This document shows positions 46,918 through 55,147 of a stretch of 64,000 nucleotides of DNA, one piece after another. The notes beneath the pieces were generated by a model. That model did no database searches, was not told where the DNA came from, and worked only from the letters and a program-made list of their open reading frames with translations. The translations under genes were made by a program, and so were the position numbers. The stretch lies in contig NZ_JBBIFX010000002.1 of the NCBI RefSeq assembly GCF_037543845.1, forward strand, positions 248,001 to 312,000. The letters are read 5' to 3'. Position 1 is the stretch's first letter. Each line of letters opens with the position of its first letter. The DNA is from Gymnodinialimonas ulvae. Its GTDB lineage: Bacteria > Pseudomonadota > Alphaproteobacteria > Rhodobacterales > Rhodobacteraceae.

Positions 46918-47388
46918 TTAGGCCGAGTCGGACACCGCATCGGGGTTCATCCGCCAAACGGCAAGGTTGAGCGCGCCTGCGACTGTGACCCACAAAAGAT
47001 ATGGCGCCATCAGCCAGCCCGCGATGGCATCCATTGCAAAAAAGCTGAGCATGGAGCCAAGCACCGATAGCCACAGGCAAGCCAGCACCACCATGCCTGC
47101 GCGGATCCGCTCCAACCCGAAGAAGACGGGGGTCCAAAGCGCGTTCAACGCGATCTGCATGGCCCAGAACCCCATCGCATGGGCATTGCCATCCAAGACA
47201 GCCACCCTCGACGCCGCATAGGCGGAGGCGAGGTAAAGCGTTGTCCAGGCCACAGGGAATAACCAGTCAGGGGGGGTCCAGCTTGGTTTCGACAACGCCC
47301 GGTACCATTGCCCCGGCGGGAACATCGACCCAGTCGCCGCCGCTGCGCAGCATGCCCCAAGGAACAACAAAAACACGGTCCAATCCAT
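46918..47388 (-). CDS. tspO: TspO/MBR family protein (tryptophan-rich sensory protein)
   Basis: This 156-residue five-helix membrane protein binds tetrapyrroles and in Rhodobacter modulates photosynthesis-gene expression (CrtK). Hallmarks are FPPGQWYRALSKPSWTPPDW with LFPVAWTTLYLASAYAASRV, the KPSWxPPxWxFxxxWTxLY pattern, and NALWTPVFFGLER. No bacteriochlorophyll or carotenoid genes are in the window, so photosynthetic ability is not shown. Confidence 0.93.
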   Translation of the reverse strand: MDWTVFLLFLGACCAAAATGSMFPPGQWYRALSKPSWTPPDWLFPVAWTTLYLASAYAASRVAVLDGNAHAMGFWAMQIALNALWTPVFFGLERIRAGMVVLACLWLSVLGSMLSFFAMDAIAGWLMAPYLLWVTVAGALNLAVWRMNPDAVSDSA

Positions 47389-47430
47389 AGGCTCTACCTA
47401 ACGCACCAGTGGCGGAGATCCACAATGGTT

Positions 47431-49377
47431 TTATTGCACCAGGCGGTCGCTCATGCCGATTGTAGGCAAAGTGCCGGTCAATTGGGCCTCGTAAATCGGC
47501 AGGCTTTCGATCACACGCATGATGTAGTTGCGCGTTTCGGTGAACGGAACATCCTCGATCCAGTCGATCACGTCATCCGATTGACGCGGGTCACCGAACC
47601 GTTCCAACCATTGCCGCACCCGACCGGGACCAGCGTTATAGCCGACCGAGACGAGAACCGGGTTTTCGTCATAGGCTTCCAGCAAACCGGAAATATAGTT
47701 CGAGCCGAGCAGCACGTTGTAGGCCGGATCACTGCGCAGGCGCGCAAGTGAGAAGTTGATCCCCAGATCGCCTGCGGAATCCTGACCCGTTGCGGGCATG
47801 ACCTGCATCAGGCCGATGGCACCGGCGCCGGATTCCACAACTGGATCAAACTCGCTTTCACGCCGCGCAATGGAAAGGGCAAGCGCGCGGGGAATGGGCA
47901 ACGCGACATCTTCAAGATCGGCCAGCGGGTAGTAAGCGCGGAAGATCTCATGGCCCGATTGCGCGGCGCGCTTCGCCACGACAAGCGCGAAATGCGGCTC
48001 CCCCAGTGCCAGCATCAGATCCCCCATCATTCCGGCTTCGCGTTCATCGAGCCGTTCGCTGATGTGGGTGAAGAACCGTTCCGCCAAGGTGCGTTGATCG
48101 GCATCATACAAAAGCATTGCGGCATGAAAGACGGTCAGGTTGGTGAACTCCGCCGTGGCCCAGTCGCCGTAGTCGCGGTCGCCGATGAATTCGGGGTTCA
48201 CGGGAAAGCCACCGCGTTCCTGTGCAAGCTGACCGTAGAAGCTGGATTGATATTGCGCGCCCAAAGCGTAGGCCTCTGCGGCCTGCTCGGCGTTGCCCGC
48301 TGCTTCGTGGGCACGGCCAAGCCAATACCCGGCGCGACCGACGGAGATCGGCGAGAAGACAACTTCGCGGAAGTCGCCGAAATGCGCGATGGCGCGGTCG
48401 AAATTGCCCAGTTGAAAGGCGCAGTAGCCTGCGATCCATTCCAGATCGGCAAAACGGATGTAGTCTTCCTCGGGGCCAATGCGGTGACTGGACGCGTATT
48501 GATAACAGGTCTCGTGATCGCCTTCGCGCATGACGTCCCGGGCCAGATCGGCCCGCCTGCGGCCCCAATCCGCGGGGCGCCCGAGGTCGGCGGCGCTGGC
48601 GGAATGCGCCATCATCAGCTCGGCCGCGCTATCCCAATAGCCTTCCGCCATGCGCCACAGGAAACGCTCATGGGACAGCCCCGGATGATCGATCAGCGCC
48701 TCGGGCACTTGGTCGATCAACCCGTTCACACCGGCCCGCCGTTCGCGCAAGGCAAGCCGCGCTTCGGCCATCGCCATCCAACCTTCGGGCACGAGCGTGA
48801 ACATGGCGCGCGCGCGATCCTCGGCGCCTTCCCACAACAAATGATCGAGCCGCGCGATATGATGCGCCTCGGTCAGGATCGAGCCATAAGCGCGGTTCAG
48901 CGCCTGAGCGTGCGATCCGGTCATCACCAGAGATGTCCATGCGCGGATCACCTCGGCCTCGGCGCCGGCACGATCACCGGTTTCTTCCAAGGCGCGGGCA
49001 TAGGCCAAGGCCCCGGCCCCGGTTTGCGGAAGGTCCTCGGCGAAGAAATCCAGAACGTTCCGCGGGTCACCGCCATCGGGGATAGACGGCTCCCCCTGTC
49101 GGCGGAGGTATCGCAGGCCGGGCCAATCCGGATTGCGTTCGACAAACGAGATATACTCGCCGAAATCCCCCTCCCCGCGCCGCAGACGGGTCCAGGCCAG
49201 CAGATCAAGCGCCACAGGATCATCAAGGGTCCGCGCCGCGGCGGAGCCACCCGCAAGATCACCGCGATTGTAGGCGTCGAGCGCAGCAGCCAGCGCCTGG
49301 CTATCGGTCTGGGCGGATAAGGTCGCCGGGGCTGTTGAAAGCAGGGCGAGAAGGCAAAGCGGTATCAGGCGTCGCAT
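47431..49377 (-). CDS. Soluble lytic murein transglycosylase
   Basis: This 648-residue periplasmic enzyme cleaves peptidoglycan between MurNAc and GlcNAc with release of 1,6-anhydro-muropeptides. It has a signal peptide (MRRLIPLCLLALLSTAPATL), a long helical superhelix like Slt70 with TPR-like repeats, and a C-terminal SLT domain. The catalytic Glu lies in SIARRESEFDPVVESGAGAI, followed by GLMQVMPATGQ and YNAGPGRVRQWLERFGDPR. It is divergent from dapA. Confidence 0.93.
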   Translation of the reverse strand: MRRLIPLCLLALLSTAPATLSAQTDSQALAAALDAYNRGDLAGGSAAARTLDDPVALDLLAWTRLRRGEGDFGEYISFVERNPDWPGLRYLRRQGEPSIPDGGDPRNVLDFFAEDLPQTGAGALAYARALEETGDRAGAEAEVIRAWTSLVMTGSHAQALNRAYGSILTEAHHIARLDHLLWEGAEDRARAMFTLVPEGWMAMAEARLALRERRAGVNGLIDQVPEALIDHPGLSHERFLWRMAEGYWDSAAELMMAHSASAADLGRPADWGRRRADLARDVMREGDHETCYQYASSHRIGPEEDYIRFADLEWIAGYCAFQLGNFDRAIAHFGDFREVVFSPISVGRAGYWLGRAHEAAGNAEQAAEAYALGAQYQSSFYGQLAQERGGFPVNPEFIGDRDYGDWATAEFTNLTVFHAAMLLYDADQRTLAERFFTHISERLDEREAGMMGDLMLALGEPHFALVVAKRAAQSGHEIFRAYYPLADLEDVALPIPRALALSIARRESEFDPVVESGAGAIGLMQVMPATGQDSAGDLGINFSLARLRSDPAYNVLLGSNYISGLLEAYDENPVLVSVGYNAGPGRVRQWLERFGDPRQSDDVIDWIEDVPFTETRNYIMRVIESLPIYEAQLTGTLPTIGMSDRLVQ

Positions 49378-49531
49378 GGTGGCGGCGTCTCCAAGTTCAT
49401 CAAATCCCCAGAAGCCTTAGGATAGGGCAGATATGCGCAGACGCAACTCACGAACTTGGCAATTCGGTGCGGGGGGCGTATTGGGGCGACACGTCGTTAC
49501 GAAACCCGCTTGATCACAAAGGACGCGCGTG

Positions 49532-50404
49532 ATGTTCCAAGGCTCTCAGGTCGCTCTGGTCACCCCGATGACACATGGAGATGTGGACTTCGACGCGCTC
49601 AAACGCCTGGTGGAATGGCATGTCGCCGAGGGCACCAATGGGCTGGTGCCGGTGGGAACGACCGGGGAAAGCCCAACCCTGACCCATAACGAGCATGAGG
49701 CCGTGATCCGCTGCGTCGTGGACACCGCCGATGGACGGATACCGGTAATGGCCGGTGCCGGGTCGAACAACACCGTCGAAGCGCTGCGCTTTGTCGAATT
49801 CGCCAAGGAGGTCGGCGCAGACGCGGCCCTTGTGGTGACGCCTTACTATAACAAGCCGACGCAACGCGGGTTGATCGCGCATTTCAGTGCTCTCAACGAG
49901 GTCGGCCTCCCCATTTACATCTACAACATTCCGCCCCGCTCGGTGGTCGATATGACCCCAGAAACCATGGGTGAATTGGCCAAGCTGCCCAACATCGTCG
50001 GCGTGAAGGATGCCACCGCCGACCTCAGCCGCGTGCCGCAGACGCGTCTGACCTGCGGGACCGATTTCATCCAGTTGAGCGGCGAGGACCCGACCGCTGT
50101 GGGCTTCAACGCGCAAGGCGGCAATGGCTGCATCAGCGTCACGGCGAATGTGGCGCCCAAGCTTTGCGCCGAGATGCAGGCCGCGACGCTATCCGGCGAC
50201 TATGCCACGGCGCTGGACTATCAAGACCGCCTCATGCCGCTGCATGCCGCGATCTTTGCAGAGCCGGGCCTGGCCGGGGCGAAATACGGATTGTCGGTTC
50301 TGGGCCATTGCAGCGACGAGGTGCGCCTGCCTTTGACGGATGTGAGTGACGCAACAAAGGCGCAGATCGAGGCCGGGATGCGGCACGCCGGTCTGATAAA
50401 CTAG
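49532..50404 (+). CDS. dapA: 4-hydroxy-tetrahydrodipicolinate synthase
   Basis: This class I aldolase condenses pyruvate with aspartate semialdehyde, the committed step to lysine and meso-diaminopimelate. The 290-residue chain has GTTGESPTL, the active-site Tyr in IYIYNIPPRSVVDM and the Schiff-base Lys in VGVKDATADLSR. An alternative GTG start lies one codon upstream; AAGGA is before both. trmO starts at the base after its stop, so the two are coupled. Confidence 0.94.
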   Translation: MFQGSQVALVTPMTHGDVDFDALKRLVEWHVAEGTNGLVPVGTTGESPTLTHNEHEAVIRCVVDTADGRIPVMAGAGSNNTVEALRFVEFAKEVGADAALVVTPYYNKPTQRGLIAHFSALNEVGLPIYIYNIPPRSVVDMTPETMGELAKLPNIVGVKDATADLSRVPQTRLTCGTDFIQLSGEDPTAVGFNAQGGNGCISVTANVAPKLCAEMQAATLSGDYATALDYQDRLMPLHAAIFAEPGLAGAKYGLSVLGHCSDEVRLPLTDVSDATKAQIEAGMRHAGLIN

Positions 50405-50878
50405 ATGGCCCCGCGTGAGGGTGAGCGCCTTTTGCCATTTGATCCGGCGTCGCGGATCGACGCAGGCGTCACCTTCATCGGCCATATTCGGAGCGATTGG
50501 CGGCCCGGCACGGCGCCCAAGAACCTGCGCCAGGCACGCGACACAGGCAAAGCCGCGCGGATCGAGCTTCTTGACGGATACGCGGAGGCGTTGCTCGGTC
50601 TTGAGGTCGGCCAACCGATCCAGGTGCTCTACTGGGTCGATCGCGGCGAACGAAACCTTGCGACACAATCGCCCAAACACGCTGCCGGGCCACGCGGCAC
50701 CTTCAGCCTGCGTAGCCCAGTGCGCCCGAACCCCATTGCGCTGGCAACGCTAGTCATCACGTCAATCGACGGCCTGACCGTGGGAATTGATACGACGGAC
50801 GCCTGGGACGGGACGCCGGTGCTCGACATCAAGCCGTGGATTGCGACGGTTGATGTTCCACCGGGCTGGCGACCCTGA
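50405..50878 (+). CDS. trmO: tRNA (N6-threonylcarbamoyladenosine37-N6)-methyltransferase, TrmO/TsaA family
   Basis: This 157-residue TsaA-like protein methylates N6 of t6A37 in certain threonine tRNAs using SAM. Family landmarks are IGHIRSDWRPG, GTFSLRSPVRPNPIALATLV, and the C-terminal TPVLDIKPW. It begins directly after the dapA stop and is followed 23 bases later by smpB. The assignment rests on the motif set; the tRNA target is inferred. Confidence 0.9.
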   Translation: MAPREGERLLPFDPASRIDAGVTFIGHIRSDWRPGTAPKNLRQARDTGKAARIELLDGYAEALLGLEVGQPIQVLYWVDRGERNLATQSPKHAAGPRGTFSLRSPVRPNPIALATLVITSIDGLTVGIDTTDAWDGTPVLDIKPWIATVDVPPGWRP

Positions 50879-50901
50879 GCGACAGCGCTTATATGCGGCC
50901 C

Positions 50902-51378
50902 ATGGCAAAGCAACCCGAAAACCCGAACTACAAGGTCATCGCCGAAAACCGGCGCGCACGTTTCGATTATGCAATCGAGAGCGATCTTGAGGTTGGGATC
51001 ATCCTGGAAGGGTCCGAGGTCAAAAGCCTGCGCACGGGCGGCTCAAACATCGCGGAGAGTTATGCGGAGGTGAAGGACGGCGAGCTGTGGCTCGTGAATT
51101 CCTACATCGCGCCCTACAAACAGGCCAAGACCTTCCAGCATGAAGAAAAGCGACGGCGCAAATTGCTGGCGTCCAAGCGGGAATTATCGCGGCTGTGGAA
51201 CGCCACCCAGCGCGAGGGCATGACACTGGTTCCGCTGGTGATGTACTTCAACCACAAGGGCTTCGTGAAAATGAAGATCGGCGTGGCGAAGGGCAAGAAG
51301 AACCAGGACAAGCGCGAAACCTCGGCCAAACGCGATTGGAACCGCCAGAAACAGCGCCTGCTCAAGCAAAACGGCTGA
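50902..51378 (+). CDS. smpB: SsrA-binding protein SmpB
   Basis: SmpB brings tmRNA to stalled ribosomes for trans-translation. The 158-residue chain has NYKVIAENRRARFDY, ILEGSEVKSLRTG and SYIAPYKQA, ending with a basic tail (KRETSAKRDWNRQKQRLLKQ). The Met at 50902 (MAKQPENPNY) is the conserved family start; an ATG at 50893 would add three residues. TTATAT at 50888-50893 could be a -10 element so close to the start that the mRNA would be nearly leaderless. Confidence 0.95.
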   Translation: MAKQPENPNYKVIAENRRARFDYAIESDLEVGIILEGSEVKSLRTGGSNIAESYAEVKDGELWLVNSYIAPYKQAKTFQHEEKRRRKLLASKRELSRLWNATQREGMTLVPLVMYFNHKGFVKMKIGVAKGKKNQDKRETSAKRDWNRQKQRLLKQNG

Positions 51379-51401
51379 GGCCCGCGCCTTGGGCAAAGCG
51401 G

Positions 51402-51435
51402 CCCTCCGGGGGAGGTTTTTTGGGCAAGATGAAGC
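51402..51435 (+). repeat. Dispersed repeat, variant B (copy 4)
   Basis: CCCTCCGGGGGAGGTTTTTT followed by GGGCAAGATGAAG. It has the same hairpin half as the other copies but a different tail (GGGCAAGATGAAG instead of GGAAAGCAAAGA). It lies between smpB and sseA. Confidence 0.6.
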
Positions 51436-51516
51436 CAGGGGCCGCGCGCGCCGAGGCTTGCGTGGGTGAGGGCGGCGGCGTAGGACGTGCGGCGAGTTTG
51501 CACAGGAGTACGGCGC

Positions 51517-52380
51517 ATGGCTGGCGTGATCACCGGAGACGATCCCAAGACCCTGGTTTCGACCGACTGGCTGGCCGCGCACCTCAATGACCCGGACCTG
51601 CGGGTCATCGACGCCTCATATTACCTGCCCGAAATGGGGCGCGATGCGAAGGCGGAATACGACGCCGTCCATATCCCCGGCGCGCGTTTTTTCGACATCG
51701 ATGAAATCTCGGATGCGCGTAGCGCGCTGCCCCATATGGTTGCCCCGGTTGAAAAGTTCATGTCCCGGATGCGTGCTATGGGTGTCGGCGATGGCCATCA
51801 GGTTGTGATCTACGACGGGATGGGCCTGTTCTCCGCCGCGCGCGTTTGGTGGAATTTCCGCCTGATGGGAAAGATGGATGTGGCCGTGTTGGACGGTGGC
51901 TTGCCGAAGTGGCAGACCGAAGGGCGCCCGATTGAAGACATGCCCCCGGTCGTGCGCGACCGACACATGACCGTTCAGCGTCAAGCGCATCTGGTAAAAG
52001 ATGTCACGCAAGTCGCCTCGGCCAGCAAGTTGGGCGATTGGCAGATCGTCGATGCCCGAAGCCCGGGCCGGTTCCGGGGCGAGGAGCCCGAGGCGCGCGC
52101 CGGTTTGCGCGCCGGGCATATCCCGAATTCGAAGAATGTGCATTACGCTACCCTGTTCAATGCGGACGGTACGATGAAAGAGGGCGACGCCCTGCGCGCG
52201 GCGTTCGAGGCGGCGGGCGTGGATGTGGACAAACGCATCATCACGACCTGCGGTTCGGGCGTGACGGCGGCGATCGTTATGCTGGGGCTGACGCGGCTTG
52301 GTAACCTTGATGTCTCGCTCTACGACGGGTCCTGGGCGGAATGGGGCCAGTTCGAACAGCTGGCGGTTGAGACGGGATGA
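51517..52380 (+). CDS. sseA: 3-mercaptopyruvate sulfurtransferase (two-rhodanese protein)
   Basis: This enzyme moves sulfur from 3-mercaptopyruvate to thiols or cyanide. The 287-residue chain holds two rhodanese domains; the catalytic cysteine of the second is in ITTCGSGVTAAIV, the CGSGVTA loop of mercaptopyruvate sulfurtransferases. The ATG at 51517 follows AGGAG. The stop overlaps the GNAT gene start by four bases. Confidence 0.92.
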   Translation: MAGVITGDDPKTLVSTDWLAAHLNDPDLRVIDASYYLPEMGRDAKAEYDAVHIPGARFFDIDEISDARSALPHMVAPVEKFMSRMRAMGVGDGHQVVIYDGMGLFSAARVWWNFRLMGKMDVAVLDGGLPKWQTEGRPIEDMPPVVRDRHMTVQRQAHLVKDVTQVASASKLGDWQIVDARSPGRFRGEEPEARAGLRAGHIPNSKNVHYATLFNADGTMKEGDALRAAFEAAGVDVDKRIITTCGSGVTAAIVMLGLTRLGNLDVSLYDGSWAEWGQFEQLAVETG

Positions 52381-52931
52381 AGATCCTGCCCGCAGGCACC
52401 GAAGTGCCGTTCACGATCACCTATCTTGAGATGACGCAGCGCCCGGATTTCGGGATGCCGCAACTGGACGGTGATATCCGCCTCGACCGGGCCATCGACC
52501 CGCCAGTTTGGTATTTCCTGTCGCTCTACGATGCGGTGGGACGCGAGTACGAATGGCAGGACCGGTTCGAGCAGGCCGAGCGCGACCCCGCCGCGCTGCA
52601 AGCCTTTGTCCGTGATCCCGATGTGGTGATCTGGACCGCCATTCGTAACGGGTGGCCTGCCGGGTTCTTCATGCTCGATTGGCGGCAGCCGGGGGTCTGT
52701 GATCTGGCCTATTTCGGCCTTGTTCCGCAGGCTGTTGGCACCGGTCTTGGACGGCCGTTGTTGGAGACCGCCATCGCCACGGGCTGGGAGCGCACGGGTG
52801 TTGAAAAGATGAGTGTGAACACCTGCACCCTCGATCACCCATCGGCACTGCCGCTCTATCAGAAGATGGGCTTCAAGCCGGTCGAGCGCGAGGAGCGGCG
52901 CCGGGTTCTGGTATATGATCGAAAGGCCTGA
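52377..52931 (+). CDS. GNAT-family N-acetyltransferase
   Basis: This 184-residue protein has the GNAT acetyl-CoA-binding motif at FGLVPQAVGTGLGRPLLETA and a typical ending in LYQKMGFKPVERE. The substrate is unknown. It is translationally coupled to sseA (ATGA) and followed five bases later by the aminotransferase, so the three probably form one operon. Confidence 0.85.
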   Translation: MKILPAGTEVPFTITYLEMTQRPDFGMPQLDGDIRLDRAIDPPVWYFLSLYDAVGREYEWQDRFEQAERDPAALQAFVRDPDVVIWTAIRNGWPAGFFMLDWRQPGVCDLAYFGLVPQAVGTGLGRPLLETAIATGWERTGVEKMSVNTCTLDHPSALPLYQKMGFKPVEREERRRVLVYDRKA

Positions 52932-52936
52932 GGTCC

Positions 52937-54121
52937 ATGTTTGCAACGCTCACGCCACCTGAGCCCGACAAGATATTCCGCCTGACCGGAGCCTTCGCCG
53001 CTGATCCGCGACCCGACAAGGTTGATCTTCTGGTGGGGCTTTACCGCGATGCCGAGGGCCGCACACCGGTGATGGCCGCTGTGAAGGACGCCGAGCGCCG
53101 GATTCTCGAAACGCAGGATACGAAGGCCTACCTCGGCTTTGCGGGGGATCAGGGGTTCGTTGACGGGATGCGGGATCTGTTGTTGGGCGAGGTTGTGCCT
53201 GCGGCGCGCGTGGCCGGGATTGCGACCGTGGGCGGCACAAGCGCATTGCGGCAAGTGTTGGAGATGGTCCGCGTTGTGACGCCTGATGCGCGGGTCTGGA
53301 TTTCGGATCCAAGCTGGCCGATCCACGCGGGAATGGCCGGGCATTTGGGCTTCGATTGCACATCCTATCGTTACCTTGATCGGGCCACCAACGGGCTCGA
53401 CCGGGACGGCATGATTGAAGATCTGCGGATGGCAAAAGCGGGCGACGTGATCGTCTTGCACGGATGTTGTCACAATCCCAGCGGCGCGGATCTGAGCCTG
53501 ACGGATTGGGAAGAGGTCGCTGCGATTTGCCTTCAAACGGGCGCGATCCCCTTGATCGACGTGGCCTATCAGGGGTTCGGAGCCGGGTTGGCCGAGGACA
53601 TGGCCGGACCGCGCCTTTTGGCGCAGCGTTTGCCGACTGTGCTGCTGGCGGCCAGTTGTTCCAAGAACTTTGGCCTTTACCGCGATAGGGCGGGGGCCGC
53701 GTTTGCCATCACGCAGGATGGCGCGCCGCGAGACGCCGCGCAGGGCCATCTGGTTGCGATGAACCGCAACAGCTTTTCGTTTCCGCCGGATCATGGCGCG
53801 CGGATCGTCGATGTGATCCTGCACGACGCCACCTTGCGACAGGCATGGGAGGCCGAGTTGACGGCCATGCGTGCGACGATCCTGCGCAACCGCCGCGCGC
53901 TGGCAGACGCCATGCGGGCGGAAACCGGATCGGACCGTTTCGGGGCCCTGGCCGCGCATCAGGGGATGTTCTCCCTCATCGGGGCGACGCCTCAGCAGGT
54001 GGATACCTTGCGCGAAGATCACGCCGTCTATGTGGTCGGGGACGGTCGGATGAACGTCGCGGGGCTATCGCCTGAAGCGATCCCAAGGGTGGCGCGCGCG
54101 TTGGCCGTTGTGATGGGCTGA
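52937..54121 (+). CDS. Aromatic amino acid / aspartate aminotransferase (class I)
   Basis: This 394-residue PLP enzyme has the AspC/TyrB-type pattern: DLLVGLYRDAEGRTPVM, YLGFAGDQGFVDGM, LHGCCHNPSGAD and the PLP lysine in AASCSKNFGLYRDRAGA. It is probably a tyrosine/phenylalanine or aspartate aminotransferase; the Cys-rich HGCCHNPSG is usual. It closes the sseA-GNAT-aminotransferase run. Confidence 0.9.
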   Translation: MFATLTPPEPDKIFRLTGAFAADPRPDKVDLLVGLYRDAEGRTPVMAAVKDAERRILETQDTKAYLGFAGDQGFVDGMRDLLLGEVVPAARVAGIATVGGTSALRQVLEMVRVVTPDARVWISDPSWPIHAGMAGHLGFDCTSYRYLDRATNGLDRDGMIEDLRMAKAGDVIVLHGCCHNPSGADLSLTDWEEVAAICLQTGAIPLIDVAYQGFGAGLAEDMAGPRLLAQRLPTVLLAASCSKNFGLYRDRAGAAFAITQDGAPRDAAQGHLVAMNRNSFSFPPDHGARIVDVILHDATLRQAWEAELTAMRATILRNRRALADAMRAETGSDRFGALAAHQGMFSLIGATPQQVDTLREDHAVYVVGDGRMNVAGLSPEAIPRVARALAVVMG

Positions 54122-54169
54122 AGGGCTTTACAGCCCAATGAAACAAGCGTATTCGGCGCGCCTGCCCCT

Positions 54170-54224
54170 GTTCCGAAAGGAGCCATTGGGGGCCAAGTCT
54201 CCGACCACCTTGTAAAAACGGAAC
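54170..54224 (+). promoter_or_regulatory. Structured leader ahead of yhhQ, possible anti-SD pairing
   Basis: GTTCCG (54170-54175) is complementary to CGGAAC (54219-54224), which overlaps the only Shine-Dalgarno-like sequence before the yhhQ ATG at 54232. Inside, AAGG/CCTT (54177-54180 with 54208-54211) and TTGG/CCAA (54186-54189 with 54193-54196) add to the fold, while GGAG/CTCC offers a competing pairing. It does not match the preQ1 riboswitch patterns I know. Confidence 0.4.
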
Positions 54225-54231
54225 GAAATCA

Positions 54232-54849
54232 ATGACGAAACTTCTGCCCGGCGTTCTCGCCATGGCGACCGTTGTGGTCGCATCGAATATCCTTGTGCAA
54301 TTCCTGTTCGGCCAATGGCTGACGTGGGGCGCATTTACCTATCCGCTGGCCTTCCTGGTCACCGACATCATGAACCGTGTTTACGGCGCAGCGATCGCGC
54401 GGCGCGTCGTGTTCGCGGGCTTTCTTGTGGGCGTCGTCTGCTCGCTGATCGGCACGCAAATCATCGGCGAATTCGGACCGCTGGTGACGCTGCGCATTGC
54501 TATCGGATCCGGCATTGCGTTCCTGACGGCACAGCTCTTGGACGTGGCGATCTTTGATCGATTGCGGAATGCAAATTGGTGGCAAGCCCCTGTAATTTCA
54601 AGCATAATTGGATCTTCATTGGACACGGCCCTGTTCTTCTTCATCGCATTCTCCGGCGCTTTGACCTCGGTCCTGCCGGGTGATGTCGCTTGGGCGAACG
54701 AGGTGCTGCCGATCCTGGGAATGGGACCGGAAGCGCCGCTTTGGGTCAGCCTTGCGATTGCCGATTGGGGTGTCAAACTTGCTATAGCCTTGATCGCTTT
54801 GGTCCCATTCCGCCTCATAACACGGCGTTTTGTGGCACAGGTTGCGTAA
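54232..54849 (+). CDS. yhhQ: Queuosine precursor transporter, YhhQ family
   Basis: This 205-residue integral membrane protein has about six helices and the family signature YPLAFLVTDIMNRVYGAAIA. YhhQ imports preQ0/preQ1 or queuine-type precursors for the queuosine modification of tRNA. The second half holds IIGSSLDTALFFFIAFSG and WVSLAIADWGVKLAIA. It is separate from other que genes in this window. The leader before it may be regulatory. Confidence 0.9.
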   Translation: MTKLLPGVLAMATVVVASNILVQFLFGQWLTWGAFTYPLAFLVTDIMNRVYGAAIARRVVFAGFLVGVVCSLIGTQIIGEFGPLVTLRIAIGSGIAFLTAQLLDVAIFDRLRNANWWQAPVISSIIGSSLDTALFFFIAFSGALTSVLPGDVAWANEVLPILGMGPEAPLWVSLAIADWGVKLAIALIALVPFRLITRRFVAQVA

Positions 54850-54855
54850 TTTCTT

Positions 54856-54861
54856 TTGACA
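54856..54861 (+). promoter_or_regulatory. TTGACA element, possible -35 of the mini-ORF RNA
   Basis: A consensus TTGACA lies seven bases after the yhhQ stop and 64 bases before the mini-ORF GTG. No good -10 is seen at the usual distance (AGGCTG or GGCTGA). CCAC-GAAATCT-GTGG forms a small dyad directly after it. Confidence 0.3.
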
Positions 54862-54919
54862 ACCACGAAATCTGTGGCAGGCTGAAAGCAACAGCAACCA
54901 AGTGAAAGGAGGTGATCCA

Positions 54920-54976
54920 GTGTCTAGAAAGGTATTGGAGACGTGTGACGGGACAACTTGGGAGGCGCGCCTCTAG
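54920..54976 (+). CDS. 18-codon mini-ORF with an extreme Shine-Dalgarno sequence
   Basis: GTG opens an 18-residue frame reading MSRKVLETCDGTTWEARL and ends with TAG. The 17 bases GAAAGGAGGTGATCCAG (54904-54920) before it equal the reverse complement of the alphaproteobacterial 16S rRNA 3' end (anti-SD and flanks), with AGGAGG seven bases from the GTG. Such a long match is far beyond a normal ribosome-binding site. CACCTCCT at 55030-55037 can pair back to AGGAGGTG at 54907-54914. I do not recognise the peptide. It may be a leader peptide or the unit may act as an RNA. Confidence 0.55.
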   Translation: MSRKVLETCDGTTWEARL

Positions 54977-55046
54977 GGCAAACCCTTGGGCGCAGCGCCC
55001 ATCCCAAGGTGGTACATCCTAACCGATCCCACCTCCTGAACTTTCG

Positions 55047-55079
55047 AAAGGGCTGCTCGTATCGGGCAGCCCTTTTTCG
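55047..55079 (+). terminator. Intrinsic terminator of the mini-ORF transcript
   Basis: AAAGGGCTGC (55047-55056) pairs with GCAGCCCTTT (55066-55075), followed by TTCG. It ends a unit that begins after yhhQ, so a transcript of about 170-200 bases is expected. Confidence 0.85.
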
Positions 55080-55091
55080 TGCGAAATCGAG

Positions 55092-55132
55092 CATATAGAA
55101 CCGGTATAGACTGGGTATAGATCCGGTATAGA
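55092..55132 (+). repeat. Four TATAGA boxes at exact 11-base spacing upstream of arfB
   Basis: TATAGA occurs at 55094, 55105, 55116 and 55127; the last three are in the longer unit GGTATAGA. The array ends 15 bases before the arfB ATG. Each unit resembles a -10 box, and the period is about one helical turn. It could be a regulator-binding array or overlapping promoters. Confidence 0.7.
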
Positions 55133-55147
55133 CGCGAAGAGAAAGCC

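Noticed and set aside
46918..47388. TspO as proof of photosynthesis genes
   Set aside because: TspO occurs in many non-photosynthetic bacteria and no bacteriochlorophyll or carotenoid gene is present here.
54122..54231. preQ1 riboswitch before yhhQ
   Set aside because: The known class I consensus is not matched, and classes II and III are found in other phyla. A structured leader is reported instead.
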